Shown here piece by piece: positions 52,620-61,705 of a stretch of 64,000 nt of DNA. Source of the stretch: Flavobacterium circumlabens (GTDB lineage: Bacteria > Bacteroidota > Bacteroidia > Flavobacteriales > Flavobacteriaceae); contig NZ_SLWA01000001.1 of NCBI RefSeq assembly GCF_004345565.1, forward strand, positions 1-64,000, written 5' to 3'. The notes under the pieces are model-generated. The model did no database searches. It worked only from the letters and a program-made list of their open reading frames with translations, and was not told the DNA's origin. Numbering within the stretch: the stretch's first letter is position 1; the number at the start of each line of letters is the position of its first letter. Made by a program: the position numbers and the translations under genes.

Positions 52620-53432
52620 ATGAACCTTGATCCAAATCAGTTTAGCAATTACGTCACGAAATATGCTGACGTATTAGTTGATTATTCTCTTAAACTAGTT
52701 TCTGCCTTTATTATTTTATTTGTTGGTATCTACGCCATCAGATTAATAAACAGGCTCATTACGAAGGTAATGGTACAAAGAAATTTAGATCCTACTTTAA
52801 CAAAATTTCTTTCGGACATCCTGATATGGGCACTCCGAATTTTATTGTTTGTTACTTTCATTTCAAAATTAGGAATAGAAACATCATCATTTGTTGCCAT
52901 TTTAGGAGCAATGGGACTTGCCGTTGGTTTATCTCTGCAAGGTTCGCTTTCTAATTTTGCGGGCGGAATGTTAATTATCGTTTTCAAACCTTTTAAAGTG
53001 GGAGACACAATTGAGGCTCAGGGCGTTGTAGCCACTGTAGTTGAGATTCAGATTTTCGTAACTAAAATGCTGACCGCCAACAATCAAACTGTGTTTGTAC
53101 CTAACGGCGCATTGTCAAACGGAACGATTATTAATTATTCGATGCAGGGAGAAAGAAGAGCTGATTTAACTTTTGCTATTTCGTACGATTCAGATATTAA
53201 AAAAGCAAAGGAAGTGCTTTTGAATGTTTTAAACACCAATCCTAAAGTACTTAAAAATCCCGCACCTGAGGTTTTCGTTAAAAATTTAACTGCGAGTTCT
53301 ATTGAATTTTCTTTACGTCCATGGGCTAAAAACGAAAATTTCGGAGTTGTTTTTGCTCAGACCCTGGAAAATTGCAAAACTGCATTAGATGAAGCGGGGA
53401 TTGCGATTCAGCCGTACACGCTTCAAAAATAA
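52620..53432 (+). CDS. MscS-family small-conductance mechanosensitive channel
   Basis: A 270-residue inner-membrane channel that opens under membrane tension to release osmolytes. Three hydrophobic helices lie in residues ~20-100. The pore helix has AILGAMGLAVGLSLQGSLSNFAGG, typical of the MscS TM3, followed by GDTIEAQGVVATV and the PNGALSNGTIINYS stretch of the beta domain. Short form without an extra N-terminal domain. Converges with tsaB, 10 bp away. Confidence 0.93.
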   Translation: MNLDPNQFSNYVTKYADVLVDYSLKLVSAFIILFVGIYAIRLINRLITKVMVQRNLDPTLTKFLSDILIWALRILLFVTFISKLGIETSSFVAILGAMGLAVGLSLQGSLSNFAGGMLIIVFKPFKVGDTIEAQGVVATVVEIQIFVTKMLTANNQTVFVPNGALSNGTIINYSMQGERRADLTFAISYDSDIKKAKEVLLNVLNTNPKVLKNPAPEVFVKNLTASSIEFSLRPWAKNENFGVVFAQTLENCKTALDEAGIAIQPYTLQK

Positions 53433-53442
53433 AATACTTTTA

Positions 53443-54114
53443 CTATTTTTTAGCTGGCGTAGTCATGATAAAATCTTTCAGGTAATAAGGTTCAAAATAA
53501 GCGACATCTGCGGTGTCGTTTATTTTGTATTTATCATAACTAATTTTACTCATTGCTGCTGCTGAAGGGTATTTGATGTCTTCTAAAAAAACAAAATTCT
53601 CCTTAGTCAGGACTGGCTTGCATTTTTCGGCACAATCGCCAACAAAATAAACAGTTTCAGTAATATCCTGAAACGAATTTTCATCTATCACTTCTGCCTG
53701 AACGGGTCTTTCGGTTTCTAATCCCGCGCTAAAAACGGCACTGTATACTTCCATTCTTCTCGCATCCAGCATTGGAATGATTTTTCCATCTGAAATTTTA
53801 GCCTGAGAGGCCAAAGTCAGTAAGGTGTCTACCGCAATCAATGGGATACTTAATGCAAAACACAGCCCTTTTGCTGCAGAAACGCCAATTCGCAAGCCGG
53901 TATAAGATCCCGGCCCCTGGCTTACGGCTATTGCTGCCAAATCATGTACGGAAGTCCCTGATTCTTCAAGTACTTCTTCAATAAAAACATGTAATTTTTC
54001 GGCGTGTGAATAACCTTCTTCAGCAATTTCTTTACATAAAATGGTTTCACCATTTTTTGCAATTGACACAGAACAATTTTTCGTAGCCGTTTCGATATTG
54101 AGAATAAGAGACAA
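53443..54114 (-). CDS. tsaB: tRNA threonylcarbamoyladenosine biosynthesis protein TsaB
   Basis: A 223-residue ASKHA-fold protein that partners TsaD in making t6A37 on ANN-decoding tRNAs. SLILNIETATKNCSVSIA and SQGPGSYTGLRIGVSAAKGL are diagnostic. I choose the TTG at 54114, which gives the family N-terminus directly; an ATG 13 codons upstream (54153) is possible but would overlap the neighbouring gene and add a non-conserved stretch. TsaB lacks catalytic metal-ligand residues and is expected to be structural. Confidence 0.9.
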   Translation of the reverse strand: MSLILNIETATKNCSVSIAKNGETILCKEIAEEGYSHAEKLHVFIEEVLEESGTSVHDLAAIAVSQGPGSYTGLRIGVSAAKGLCFALSIPLIAVDTLLTLASQAKISDGKIIPMLDARRMEVYSAVFSAGLETERPVQAEVIDENSFQDITETVYFVGDCAEKCKPVLTKENFVFLEDIKYPSAAAMSKISYDKYKINDTADVAYFEPYYLKDFIMTTPAKK

Positions 54115-54139
54115 TATGTTTATATTTAAAATTAAAAAA

Positions 54140-54394
54140 TTACGTAAAGACAAAAGTCAAAGCAAATGTAAATATCCAAAATAAGAGAGTAGCCAAACAT
54201 AAATTTACGATTAAAAATCCTAAATAGATGAACAGCTTTCTGCCTACGGAAAAACAAACATATTCTTCGCTGTAATATTTTGTTTTGTACATTTTATAGT
54301 GCGCGTATACAACAAATATCGCTGCCCCGATAAAACCTCCAAAAAGGCTGAAAAGTATTTCTTGAGTAGGTCCGCAGCTAAGTGCAATAATCAT
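54140..54394 (-). CDS. Small two-helix membrane protein
   Basis: An 84-residue protein with two or three hydrophobic segments (about 12-30 and 52-82, with FGGFIGAAIFVVYAHYKMYK between). No family recognised. It lies 12 bp after the HlyD-type adaptor gene and just before tsaB, so it may be the last gene of the efflux operon. Function unknown. Confidence 0.65.
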   Translation of the reverse strand: MIIALSCGPTQEILFSLFGGFIGAAIFVVYAHYKMYKTKYYSEEYVCFSVGRKLFIYLGFLIVNLCLATLLFWIFTFALTFVFT

Positions 54395-54406
54395 ATTCTG
54401 ATTGAA

Positions 54407-55699
54407 TTATTTCTTAGCCGAATCTGCCTTTTTAAGCTTTACTTTATCTCCGGAATTCAAATCCTTGGAAACCGTTGTGTAAGGTCCGGTAATTACGACA
54501 TCACCAGCTTTCAAGCCAGACATTACTTCTATATTGGTATCATCCTGAATACCCGTTTTGATAATTCTGATTTTGGCTTTATTTCCTGATTTCACAAACA
54601 CACATTCGAATTTTTTATCGCTTTTTGGTGCTGCTTTTTTATCTTCACCAGGATCTTCTACTTTAAAATCTTTTACCGCTGTGGTATCGGATTTTACAAC
54701 AACAGAACTAATTGGCACTGCCAAAACATTCGATTTTGTTTTTGTAATAATATCAACTGTTGCCGTCATTCCAGGTCTGAAAGGCGAATATGTATCTGGC
54801 TTGCCTTCTAGTAAATCCTGATAAGATTCTTTTAAAATTCTAACCTTAACCTTGAAATTTGTTACCTGATCTGATGTTAATGTACTGCTTGCAGAGTTGG
54901 AAATACTGGTTACGATTCCTTTAAATTTTTTCTTTAAATAAGCATCAACTTCAACATTTGCTTCGTCTCCAATTTTAATTTTTACGATATCATTTTCATT
55001 TACATCAACTTCAACTTCCATATTGTTAAGGTTTGCTACTCTCAACAACTCTGTTCCTGCCATTTGTTGCGTTCCTAAAACTCGTTCGCCAAGCTCTACA
55101 TTCAATACAGAAATAGTTCCGTCAGCAGGAGCATAAATGGTAGTTCTCCCTAAGTTGTCTTTTGCTTCATTTACAGATGCAGCAGCACTTTGAACTGTAA
55201 AATAGGCATTTTGTTTCGTTGCTTTAGCGACTTCAAAAGAAGCAATTGCTTTATCCCAATCTGACTTTGAAATAACACCTTTATCATACAAGGTTTTATT
55301 TCGGTCGTAATTTGCTTTTGCCTCTTTATAAGATGCATCAGATTGTGTTAAACCTGCCTTTGTTCCAGACAGATTGGATACGGAACGGTTATAGCTTGAG
55401 GTATATAAATCAGGATTTATTTTAACTAATAAATCTCCTTTTTTAACTACCTGACCTTCTTTTACATTTAACAAAATAATCTCACCCGAAACTTCCGGTG
55501 AGATTTTTACTTCAATTTCAGGTTGAATTTTTCCTGTTGCAGAAACGGTCTCAACAATAGTTGAAGCTGTTACTTTAGAAATTTCTACTTCTTTTCCTTC
55601 ATCCTTATTTCCTATTGCTCCCGATTTCGAAAGACCAATTAAAATGGCAATAAAAATTATTGCACCACCCACTAAGAAATAAATTGTTTTTTTTGACAT
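54407..55699 (-). CDS. HlyD/RND-type efflux adaptor (membrane fusion protein), adaptor 2
   Basis: A 430-residue periplasmic adaptor with an N-terminal membrane anchor (6-24), a biotinyl-lipoyl-like half (EVSGEIILLNVKEGQVVKKGDLLVKI), a coiled-coil hairpin (about 95-175, with LYDKGVISKSDWDKA), a second lipoyl half, and a barrel domain. It would link an inner-membrane pump to TolC. It is the second adaptor in the operon and contains a Lys-rich insert near residue 350 (KAAPKSDKK). Confidence 0.88.
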   Translation of the reverse strand: MSKKTIYFLVGGAIIFIAILIGLSKSGAIGNKDEGKEVEISKVTASTIVETVSATGKIQPEIEVKISPEVSGEIILLNVKEGQVVKKGDLLVKINPDLYTSSYNRSVSNLSGTKAGLTQSDASYKEAKANYDRNKTLYDKGVISKSDWDKAIASFEVAKATKQNAYFTVQSAAASVNEAKDNLGRTTIYAPADGTISVLNVELGERVLGTQQMAGTELLRVANLNNMEVEVDVNENDIVKIKIGDEANVEVDAYLKKKFKGIVTSISNSASSTLTSDQVTNFKVKVRILKESYQDLLEGKPDTYSPFRPGMTATVDIITKTKSNVLAVPISSVVVKSDTTAVKDFKVEDPGEDKKAAPKSDKKFECVFVKSGNKAKIRIIKTGIQDDTNIEVMSGLKAGDVVITGPYTTVSKDLNSGDKVKLKKADSAKK

Positions 55700-55705
55700 A
55701 GTAAA

Positions 55706-57088
55706 TTATTTTGTGATAATTGGAATAATTGGAATTCCAAAGTAGAATTCAAGTATTTTAATTTTAAAAATATAATCGTATTTCGTTCTTATAACATCTG
55801 ACTGCGCATTGGTTAACAACGTTTGTGCTTGTGTAAAATCAAATGAGTTCATTAAACCTACATCGTATTTTTCTTTCGCATAATTATATGCCTGCTGTCT
55901 TGCCTCTAAAGTTACCGTTGAAGATTCATAAGTATTTAAAGCTCCTTTAGCATCTGTAAAAGCGGTGTAAACATTACGCTGCAAATCTAAACTTTTTTGC
56001 TCTAAATCTATTTTAGATTTTTCAAAACTTACTTTATTACGCTCCACATTATTTTTGGCAGAGAACCCATTAAAAATTGGAACATTTAATTGAAATCCAA
56101 AATTATGACCTTTATTATCGCTAAATTGGGTAAAAATAGGATCCGGGCCAAAAGTAATCGGGTTACCGTTTGCATCTAATCCGGTTCTGTCACTGTAACT
56201 GGCACTGGTACTAAATTGATAAAATCCTTTAAGTGTAGGCTGATAAGCTCCTTTTGCAATCGAAACATTTTTTTCGGCAATTTCCAGATTGGTTTGTGCT
56301 ATTTTTAAATCTGTTCTTATTTCTTTGGCTTTGTTGTATATATCATCCGGACTTTGCAAAAGGATGCCGTTTTCATCTTTAGCATTCGTATCATCAATTA
56401 CATCAAAATCTGTAAAATCTTTTAATTGTAACAACTGGGCCAAGCTTAATTTAGAAATCAACAAACTATTTTCAGCCACAATAATTGCCTGCTGATCTGT
56501 TGCATTAGTAGCTTTTAAATCAAATAAATCACCACGCGGAATTGTTCCTGCATTGACCATTTCTTCAGAACGGGCCAAACGTTTCTGATCAATAGAAAGC
56601 TGTTCTTTTTTTACTTTTAAATTTTCTTTGTTAAAAAGAATTTCCAGAAACGCATTGGCTACATTTAAGGAGACATCTTCCTGCATTTTAACCAATTGAT
56701 ATTGTGACGAGATAATAGAAAGCTTCGCTCTTCTGTACGTATTTTGATTTTGCAATCCTTTATATATATCAACACCTGCATTCACTCCTAATGAAGAATA
56801 TTGGGTGGTTTGGGTGGTCGCAATATTGGTAACCGGGTTAACGTTCAAACCAATATTCCAGGAGTGGGAAGCATTTCCGTTTACTGATGGAAGGTAACTT
56901 CCTAATGCCCCTCTTTTATCAATTACCGCATTTTTTACATCTAGTTCTGATAATTTTATCGTTATATTATTATCCAATGCATAACGAACACATTCTTCTA
57001 ATGTCCATTGTTTTGTCTGTGCCTGGCCTGATAAACCAAACCCAAACAACACAGCAAAAACAAGACTATTATATTTATTTATTTTCAT
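55706..57088 (-). CDS. TolC-family outer-membrane efflux protein
   Basis: A 460-residue outer-membrane channel. The signal peptide ends SGQAQ, followed by KQWTLEECVRYALDNNITIK, the standard TolC opening. Two OEP repeats of long coiled-coil helices follow. I start at MKINKYNS since the upstream in-frame Met lacks signal character. It lies between the two adaptor genes. Confidence 0.92.
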   Translation of the reverse strand: MKINKYNSLVFAVLFGFGLSGQAQTKQWTLEECVRYALDNNITIKLSELDVKNAVIDKRGALGSYLPSVNGNASHSWNIGLNVNPVTNIATTQTTQYSSLGVNAGVDIYKGLQNQNTYRRAKLSIISSQYQLVKMQEDVSLNVANAFLEILFNKENLKVKKEQLSIDQKRLARSEEMVNAGTIPRGDLFDLKATNATDQQAIIVAENSLLISKLSLAQLLQLKDFTDFDVIDDTNAKDENGILLQSPDDIYNKAKEIRTDLKIAQTNLEIAEKNVSIAKGAYQPTLKGFYQFSTSASYSDRTGLDANGNPITFGPDPIFTQFSDNKGHNFGFQLNVPIFNGFSAKNNVERNKVSFEKSKIDLEQKSLDLQRNVYTAFTDAKGALNTYESSTVTLEARQQAYNYAKEKYDVGLMNSFDFTQAQTLLTNAQSDVIRTKYDYIFKIKILEFYFGIPIIPIITK

Positions 57089-57169
57089 ATATTTTGAATG
57101 AAGCACAGTAAAGATACTGCACAAATTTAACATTTTTTAAAACTGCAAAACCTCTTTTTTGCGTTCGGA

Positions 57170-58285
57170 TTATTTTTTCTCACCTTCAGTAATCAAACCC
57201 TGATTCCAGATTTTGATTTTATCTGATTTTTTGATCCCGCTTTTCACCTGAACATATATTCCGTCACTCACTCCCAAAACTAGATCTTTTCTTTGAAATT
57301 TCTGAGGAGCAGTTTCAATTTCAACATAAGGTTTTTGTGTTTTCTTGTCAAATTGAACCAGCGATTCTTTTATGGCCAGCACTTTATCCGCTTTTTCTAA
57401 AATAATGGAAGCATTGGCACTTAAGCCGGCTCTGATAAAAGTTGCATCCCTGTTTTCTAAAGAAGCTTTTATTTCAAACTGAATCGCACCATTTTCTACT
57501 ACGCCTTTTGGAGCTATATCTGTTAAAACTGCGTCAAATTTTTTGTTTTCAATAGCACCCACTGTAATTTCAATCGGCATTCTTTCTTTGATTTTACCAA
57601 CCTCAGATTCGTCAATTTTTCCAACAAAAATCATTCTTCCCACATCGGCAACACTTGCAATTGTAGTTCCTTCATTAAAATTATTACTTTCAATCACCTG
57701 ATTTCCTACTTTTACCGGAACTGCTAAAACCATTCCGTTTACCGTTGAACGAATTAGGGTATTGGCATAACTTCCTAAAGAAGTTGTTGTTCCTGTTTTT
57801 ACGATATCCAAACTTTGTCTTGCTGCTGAATAATTTTGCTTAGCCTGGGTATAAGCCAGTTGTGCAGCATCAAAATCGTTGGCCGAAATAACATCTTTAT
57901 CGAACAACGTTTTTTGTCTTTTGTAAATTTTCTCCTGATTATCTAAAGCAATTTTAGCGGTTTGCACCTGATTTTGCGTGCTGCTTACATTAGAGACATT
58001 GGCCACAACCCTGATTTTTGCAATCATATCACCTGCCTTGATTTTTTCACCTGCCTTGATATACACTTCCTCGATAATTCCCGAAATGTTTGGCTTGATT
58101 AGAACCTCTTCGTCGGGCTGAATATTACCGGTGGCAATAGTATTTTTTACAATCGTTTTAATTTCTGCTTTTTCAGTTTTGAAGACAATTGGTGACTCCT
58201 GATTTTTAGCGTATAAATAATATAATGCGCCAAAGAAAACTACAGCAATAAAAATTAAAATAGTTACTGTTACTCCTTTTTTCAT
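57170..58285 (-). CDS. Efflux adaptor (MacA-like), adaptor 1
   Basis: A 371-residue adaptor with an anchor helix (5-25), lipoyl motif NISGIIEEVYIKAGEKIKAGD, coiled-coil (about 90-150, RQKTLFDKDVISANDFDAAQ) and a barrel and C-terminal domain. Similar in layout to adaptor 2 but shorter. It follows the second permease by 39 bp and would form the MacA-type partner of the ABC permeases. Confidence 0.9.
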   Translation of the reverse strand: MKKGVTVTILIFIAVVFFGALYYLYAKNQESPIVFKTEKAEIKTIVKNTIATGNIQPDEEVLIKPNISGIIEEVYIKAGEKIKAGDMIAKIRVVANVSNVSSTQNQVQTAKIALDNQEKIYKRQKTLFDKDVISANDFDAAQLAYTQAKQNYSAARQSLDIVKTGTTTSLGSYANTLIRSTVNGMVLAVPVKVGNQVIESNNFNEGTTIASVADVGRMIFVGKIDESEVGKIKERMPIEITVGAIENKKFDAVLTDIAPKGVVENGAIQFEIKASLENRDATFIRAGLSANASIILEKADKVLAIKESLVQFDKKTQKPYVEIETAPQKFQRKDLVLGVSDGIYVQVKSGIKKSDKIKIWNQGLITEGEKK

Positions 58286-58324
58286 TTGTTTTTGGTTTAA
58301 TCGATTATTTTTTGATTGATAATT

Positions 58325-59590
58325 CTATTCTGTTCGCAAAGCATCAATAGGCTTTACATTAATTGCGGTCTGCGCCGGAATAAATCCTGCTAACAAACCA
58401 GATCCTACTAATATTAACAAAGCAACAAATACAACTCCTAAATCTACAGTTGGATTTGCAAACATGGTATTACTTCCGGGCGGCATCGAATCTAATACTA
58501 TATTTAAAATTGCTATAACCCCGGTTGCGACAGCAATACCAAACATTCCTGAAATAATGGTCAGAAAGATAGACTCTGACAAAATCTGACCTCGAATTGC
58601 TGCAGGAGTAGCTCCCAAAGCTCTTCGGATTCCGATCTCTCTTGTACGCTCTTTAACTACAATTAGCATAATATTCGAAATTCCGATAACACCGGAAATC
58701 AGCACCAAAGTTCCTACAAAATAAGCAATGATTTTTAAAATAGAGAATAAACTTCGAACTTTATTGAATTGGTCATACAAATCAAAATTTCCAACGGCCC
58801 TCTCATCTGCCGGATTGACAGAATGAAGTGATTTAATAATCTCTAAAATTTTAGGTTTTAAATCGGTTATAGAAGCCTCATCTTTTGCAGTAAGTGCCAT
58901 CCAGCCCACTTTGTCTCCATAATTAAACGCTTGTTGAAAAGTGGTAAACGGAATAAATATATTTTTTTGTTCCTGTTCTGCATTTCCTCCTTGCTGTTTA
59001 AAATTATAAACCCCAACAACCATAAAATTAATTCCGTTGATTTTTACATAAGTACCAATAGCGTCCTCCTCTTTTCCATACAATTCAGAAATAACCCCTT
59101 TCCCTATCACGGCAACCTTTCGTTTTTCAAGAATATCCTGTTGATTTACAAAGCGACCTTTAATGATATCCATCGGTTGCTGTTTGACGAGCTCCGGATA
59201 ATCACCATATATTGTAAATGCAGACGTCTTTGTACCGCGAACCACATTATTGGATCCATTAAAATCTCCTAATTGATTTCTTGGAGAAACATATAACAAA
59301 TCCGGCAAAGCCGCTTTTAAAGCCGCTACATCACTATTTCTAAAATTATACTTACGGGTTTTAGGCAATCCTTTATAGGCTTTTGAAGTTGTTTGACTCC
59401 ACATAAACATGGTATTTGTGGCAAATCCATCAAAACCTTTTCTGATACCATTTTCCAAACCGTTAGCGGCTGCCAGTAATATTACCAAAATAAATATACC
59501 CCAAAACACACCAAAAGCAGTTAACGCTGTCCTGAAAACATTCGCTGTTAAAGCTTGTAAAATCTCATCCCAATTATCTTTCTTAAACAT
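58325..59590 (-). CDS. MacB-type ABC transporter permease, copy 2
   Basis: A 421-residue permease with one N-terminal transmembrane helix, a large periplasmic MacB_PCD domain (about 45-265) and three C-terminal helices of the FtsX fold, including KERTREIGIRRALGATPAAIRGQI, the typical coupling motif. It is paralogous to the adjacent permease. It lacks its own ATPase domain. Confidence 0.92.
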   Translation of the reverse strand: MFKKDNWDEILQALTANVFRTALTAFGVFWGIFILVILLAAANGLENGIRKGFDGFATNTMFMWSQTTSKAYKGLPKTRKYNFRNSDVAALKAALPDLLYVSPRNQLGDFNGSNNVVRGTKTSAFTIYGDYPELVKQQPMDIIKGRFVNQQDILEKRKVAVIGKGVISELYGKEEDAIGTYVKINGINFMVVGVYNFKQQGGNAEQEQKNIFIPFTTFQQAFNYGDKVGWMALTAKDEASITDLKPKILEIIKSLHSVNPADERAVGNFDLYDQFNKVRSLFSILKIIAYFVGTLVLISGVIGISNIMLIVVKERTREIGIRRALGATPAAIRGQILSESIFLTIISGMFGIAVATGVIAILNIVLDSMPPGSNTMFANPTVDLGVVFVALLILVGSGLLAGFIPAQTAINVKPIDALRTE

Positions 59591-59592
59591 AA

Positions 59593-60837
59593 TTATTCGT
59601 CTCTAAGTGCTACAATAGGTCTTATTTTGGCGGCTCTGTACGCAGGAAAAAATCCTGCCAGCGCACCTGCAAATACAAGTAAAATAAGTGTCGATAATGC
59701 CACATTGAAATCTACTTCAGGATTCTGGAAATATTCACTCTGCACCATTGGTCCAACAAATTCCAGCAATAATAAACTTGCCAGCAACCCAACAAAACCA
59801 GCAATGGTGGTTATAAAAATGGACTCGTGCAATATCATCGAAATAATAGAAAATGGAGAAGCTCCCAGGGCTTTTCTAATTCCAATTTCTTTTGTTCTTT
59901 CTTTAACTATAATCAGCATAATGTTACTTACTCCCACAACTCCGGCAATAATGGTACAAATACCAACCCACCAAAAAAACAATCTGATATAGAGATTTAA
60001 ATCATAAAATTGTTTCACATCTTTAACTGAATTATAAGCATTTATTCCACCGTCATCATCAGGAGCTACCATGTTTTTACTTTGCAGTAATGCTTTTAAA
60101 TCACTGGTAAATTTCTCAGATTGAGCTAAAGCTTCATCATAATTATCTGTCTTTTTTAAGGTAAAAAAAAGATTGCTTATCTTGTCTCCTCCACCATATG
60201 CTCTTTGTACAGTGGTTTTAGGCAAATAAGCCCTTGCTTCTTCTCTTTCTCCTCCCGGATCTGTAAAAACACCTACTACTTTAAAATTTACATTGTTGAT
60301 CGAAACTTCCTTACCCAAAGGATCTTTTTCTTTAAATAAATCTGTCTTTATTTTCATTCCAATAGCAGCAACTTTTTCATTGTGCGCCAAATCATTACTA
60401 TTCAAAAATCTTCCTTGAACAATAGTAATATTCTCAACTGCAGCATAATCAGGATCTACTCCTTTGTATTGATAACTTCCTGATTCTTTTCCATACGTAA
60501 ATGAAGCACCCCAGAAGTCATATGAAGCAGATCTTAAATCCAGTTTATCTTCAAATTTTTGAACAGACTGAGAATAATCACTATTCCTAAACTGAATTTG
60601 CCTGCCTGGATTTAAACCCTTGTATTCTTTAGTTGTTGTTCCTGACCAAACCTGAATAAGTCCAGATGCATCACGCTCGAATTGTTTTTCAATCCCGTTC
60701 TGAAGTCCTTTACCGGCGCCCAGCAATATCACCAAAATAAAAATTCCCGAAGCTACAGAAATCCCGGTCAGAAAAGTTCTTAACCTGTTTTTCGAAATGG
60801 CTTCAAATATTTCCTGCCAGCGTTCAATATTAAACAT
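59593..60837 (-). CDS. MacB-type ABC transporter permease, copy 1
   Basis: A 414-residue paralogue of copy 2 with the same single N-terminal helix, periplasmic domain and C-terminal FtsX helices (KERTKEIGIRKALGASPFSII). The two copies could form a heterodimer over the shared ATPase. It overlaps the ATPase gene by 8 bp, showing tight coupling. Confidence 0.92.
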   Translation of the reverse strand: MFNIERWQEIFEAISKNRLRTFLTGISVASGIFILVILLGAGKGLQNGIEKQFERDASGLIQVWSGTTTKEYKGLNPGRQIQFRNSDYSQSVQKFEDKLDLRSASYDFWGASFTYGKESGSYQYKGVDPDYAAVENITIVQGRFLNSNDLAHNEKVAAIGMKIKTDLFKEKDPLGKEVSINNVNFKVVGVFTDPGGEREEARAYLPKTTVQRAYGGGDKISNLFFTLKKTDNYDEALAQSEKFTSDLKALLQSKNMVAPDDDGGINAYNSVKDVKQFYDLNLYIRLFFWWVGICTIIAGVVGVSNIMLIIVKERTKEIGIRKALGASPFSIISMILHESIFITTIAGFVGLLASLLLLEFVGPMVQSEYFQNPEVDFNVALSTLILLVFAGALAGFFPAYRAAKIRPIVALRDE

Positions 60838-61531
60838 AAGATGTAGCTCTAACTTGTTCTACCATTTTATCGTCGATAATTAATCCGTCTTTAAGGACCA
60901 CATTTCTTTTGCACATTGCGGCAATATCCGGCTCATGGGTAACGATCAGGATTGTTTTACCTTCATCGTTAATTCCCTGAATAAGTTCCATTACTTCATA
61001 GGAAGTTTTGGTATCTAAAGCTCCTGTTGGCTCATCTGCTAACAATACTTTTGGGTTGGAAGCCAATGCTCTCGCAATAGCAACACGTTGTTTCTGACCT
61101 CCGGAGAGTTCATTTGGCAAGTGGTGTGAATGCGATCCTAAACCCACTTTCTCCAAATATTTCATCGCTATATCGTAACGTTCTTTTCTTTTTACTCCCT
61201 GATAATACAAGGGCATAGCAACGTTGTCAAGTGCGGTTTTGTAATTGATTAAATTGAAAGACTGAAAAACGAATCCTAAAAATTTATTACGATATTTTGA
61301 AGCTATCGTTTCGTTCAGGTTTTTTATTGGTGTTTTATCTAAAATATAACTCCCTGAATCGGCCTCATCAAGAATTCCCAAAATATTAAGAAGTGTGGAC
61401 TTACCGGATCCCGAAGAACCCATAATCGCTACCAGTTCCCCTTCTGCGATATTAAAATTAATCCCTTTTAACACATGTAATTGTGAACTTCCCATTTTAT
61501 AGGACTTGTGCAAATCTTTGATTTCGATCAT
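60830..61531 (-). CDS. ABC transporter ATP-binding protein (MacB/LolD-like)
   Basis: A 233-residue nucleotide-binding subunit. Walker A is GSSGSGKST (38-46), the signature is LSGGQKQR, and Walker B is VLLADEPTGALD, with a downstream H-loop in VTHEPDIA. MacB-type subunits usually carry the permease in the same chain; here it is separate. It is the first gene of the efflux operon (ATPase, permease, permease, adaptor, TolC, adaptor). Confidence 0.94.
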   Translation of the reverse strand: MIEIKDLHKSYKMGSSQLHVLKGINFNIAEGELVAIMGSSGSGKSTLLNILGILDEADSGSYILDKTPIKNLNETIASKYRNKFLGFVFQSFNLINYKTALDNVAMPLYYQGVKRKERYDIAMKYLEKVGLGSHSHHLPNELSGGQKQRVAIARALASNPKVLLADEPTGALDTKTSYEVMELIQGINDEGKTILIVTHEPDIAAMCKRNVVLKDGLIIDDKMVEQVRATSYV

Positions 61532-61674
61532 GGATTGTTAAATTTAAAAACAATAATAACATTTTTTATAAGTAATTTACCATAAGAAAACGTTAATAAT
61601 TCCGTTTAGTTATTACAATAAGACTCAATTCCTTATCAATTGTTACACTTTTTAAGATAATATAATTCTTTTCT

Positions 61675-61682
61675 TAATTTTG
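61675..61682 (+). promoter_or_regulatory. Candidate -7 element of the DUF4403 gene
   Basis: taattttg matches TAnnTTTG, 23 bases before the ATG. No convincing TTG at -33. Confidence 0.45.
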
Positions 61683-61705
61683 CATCAATAAAAAAAATCC
61701 CAACG

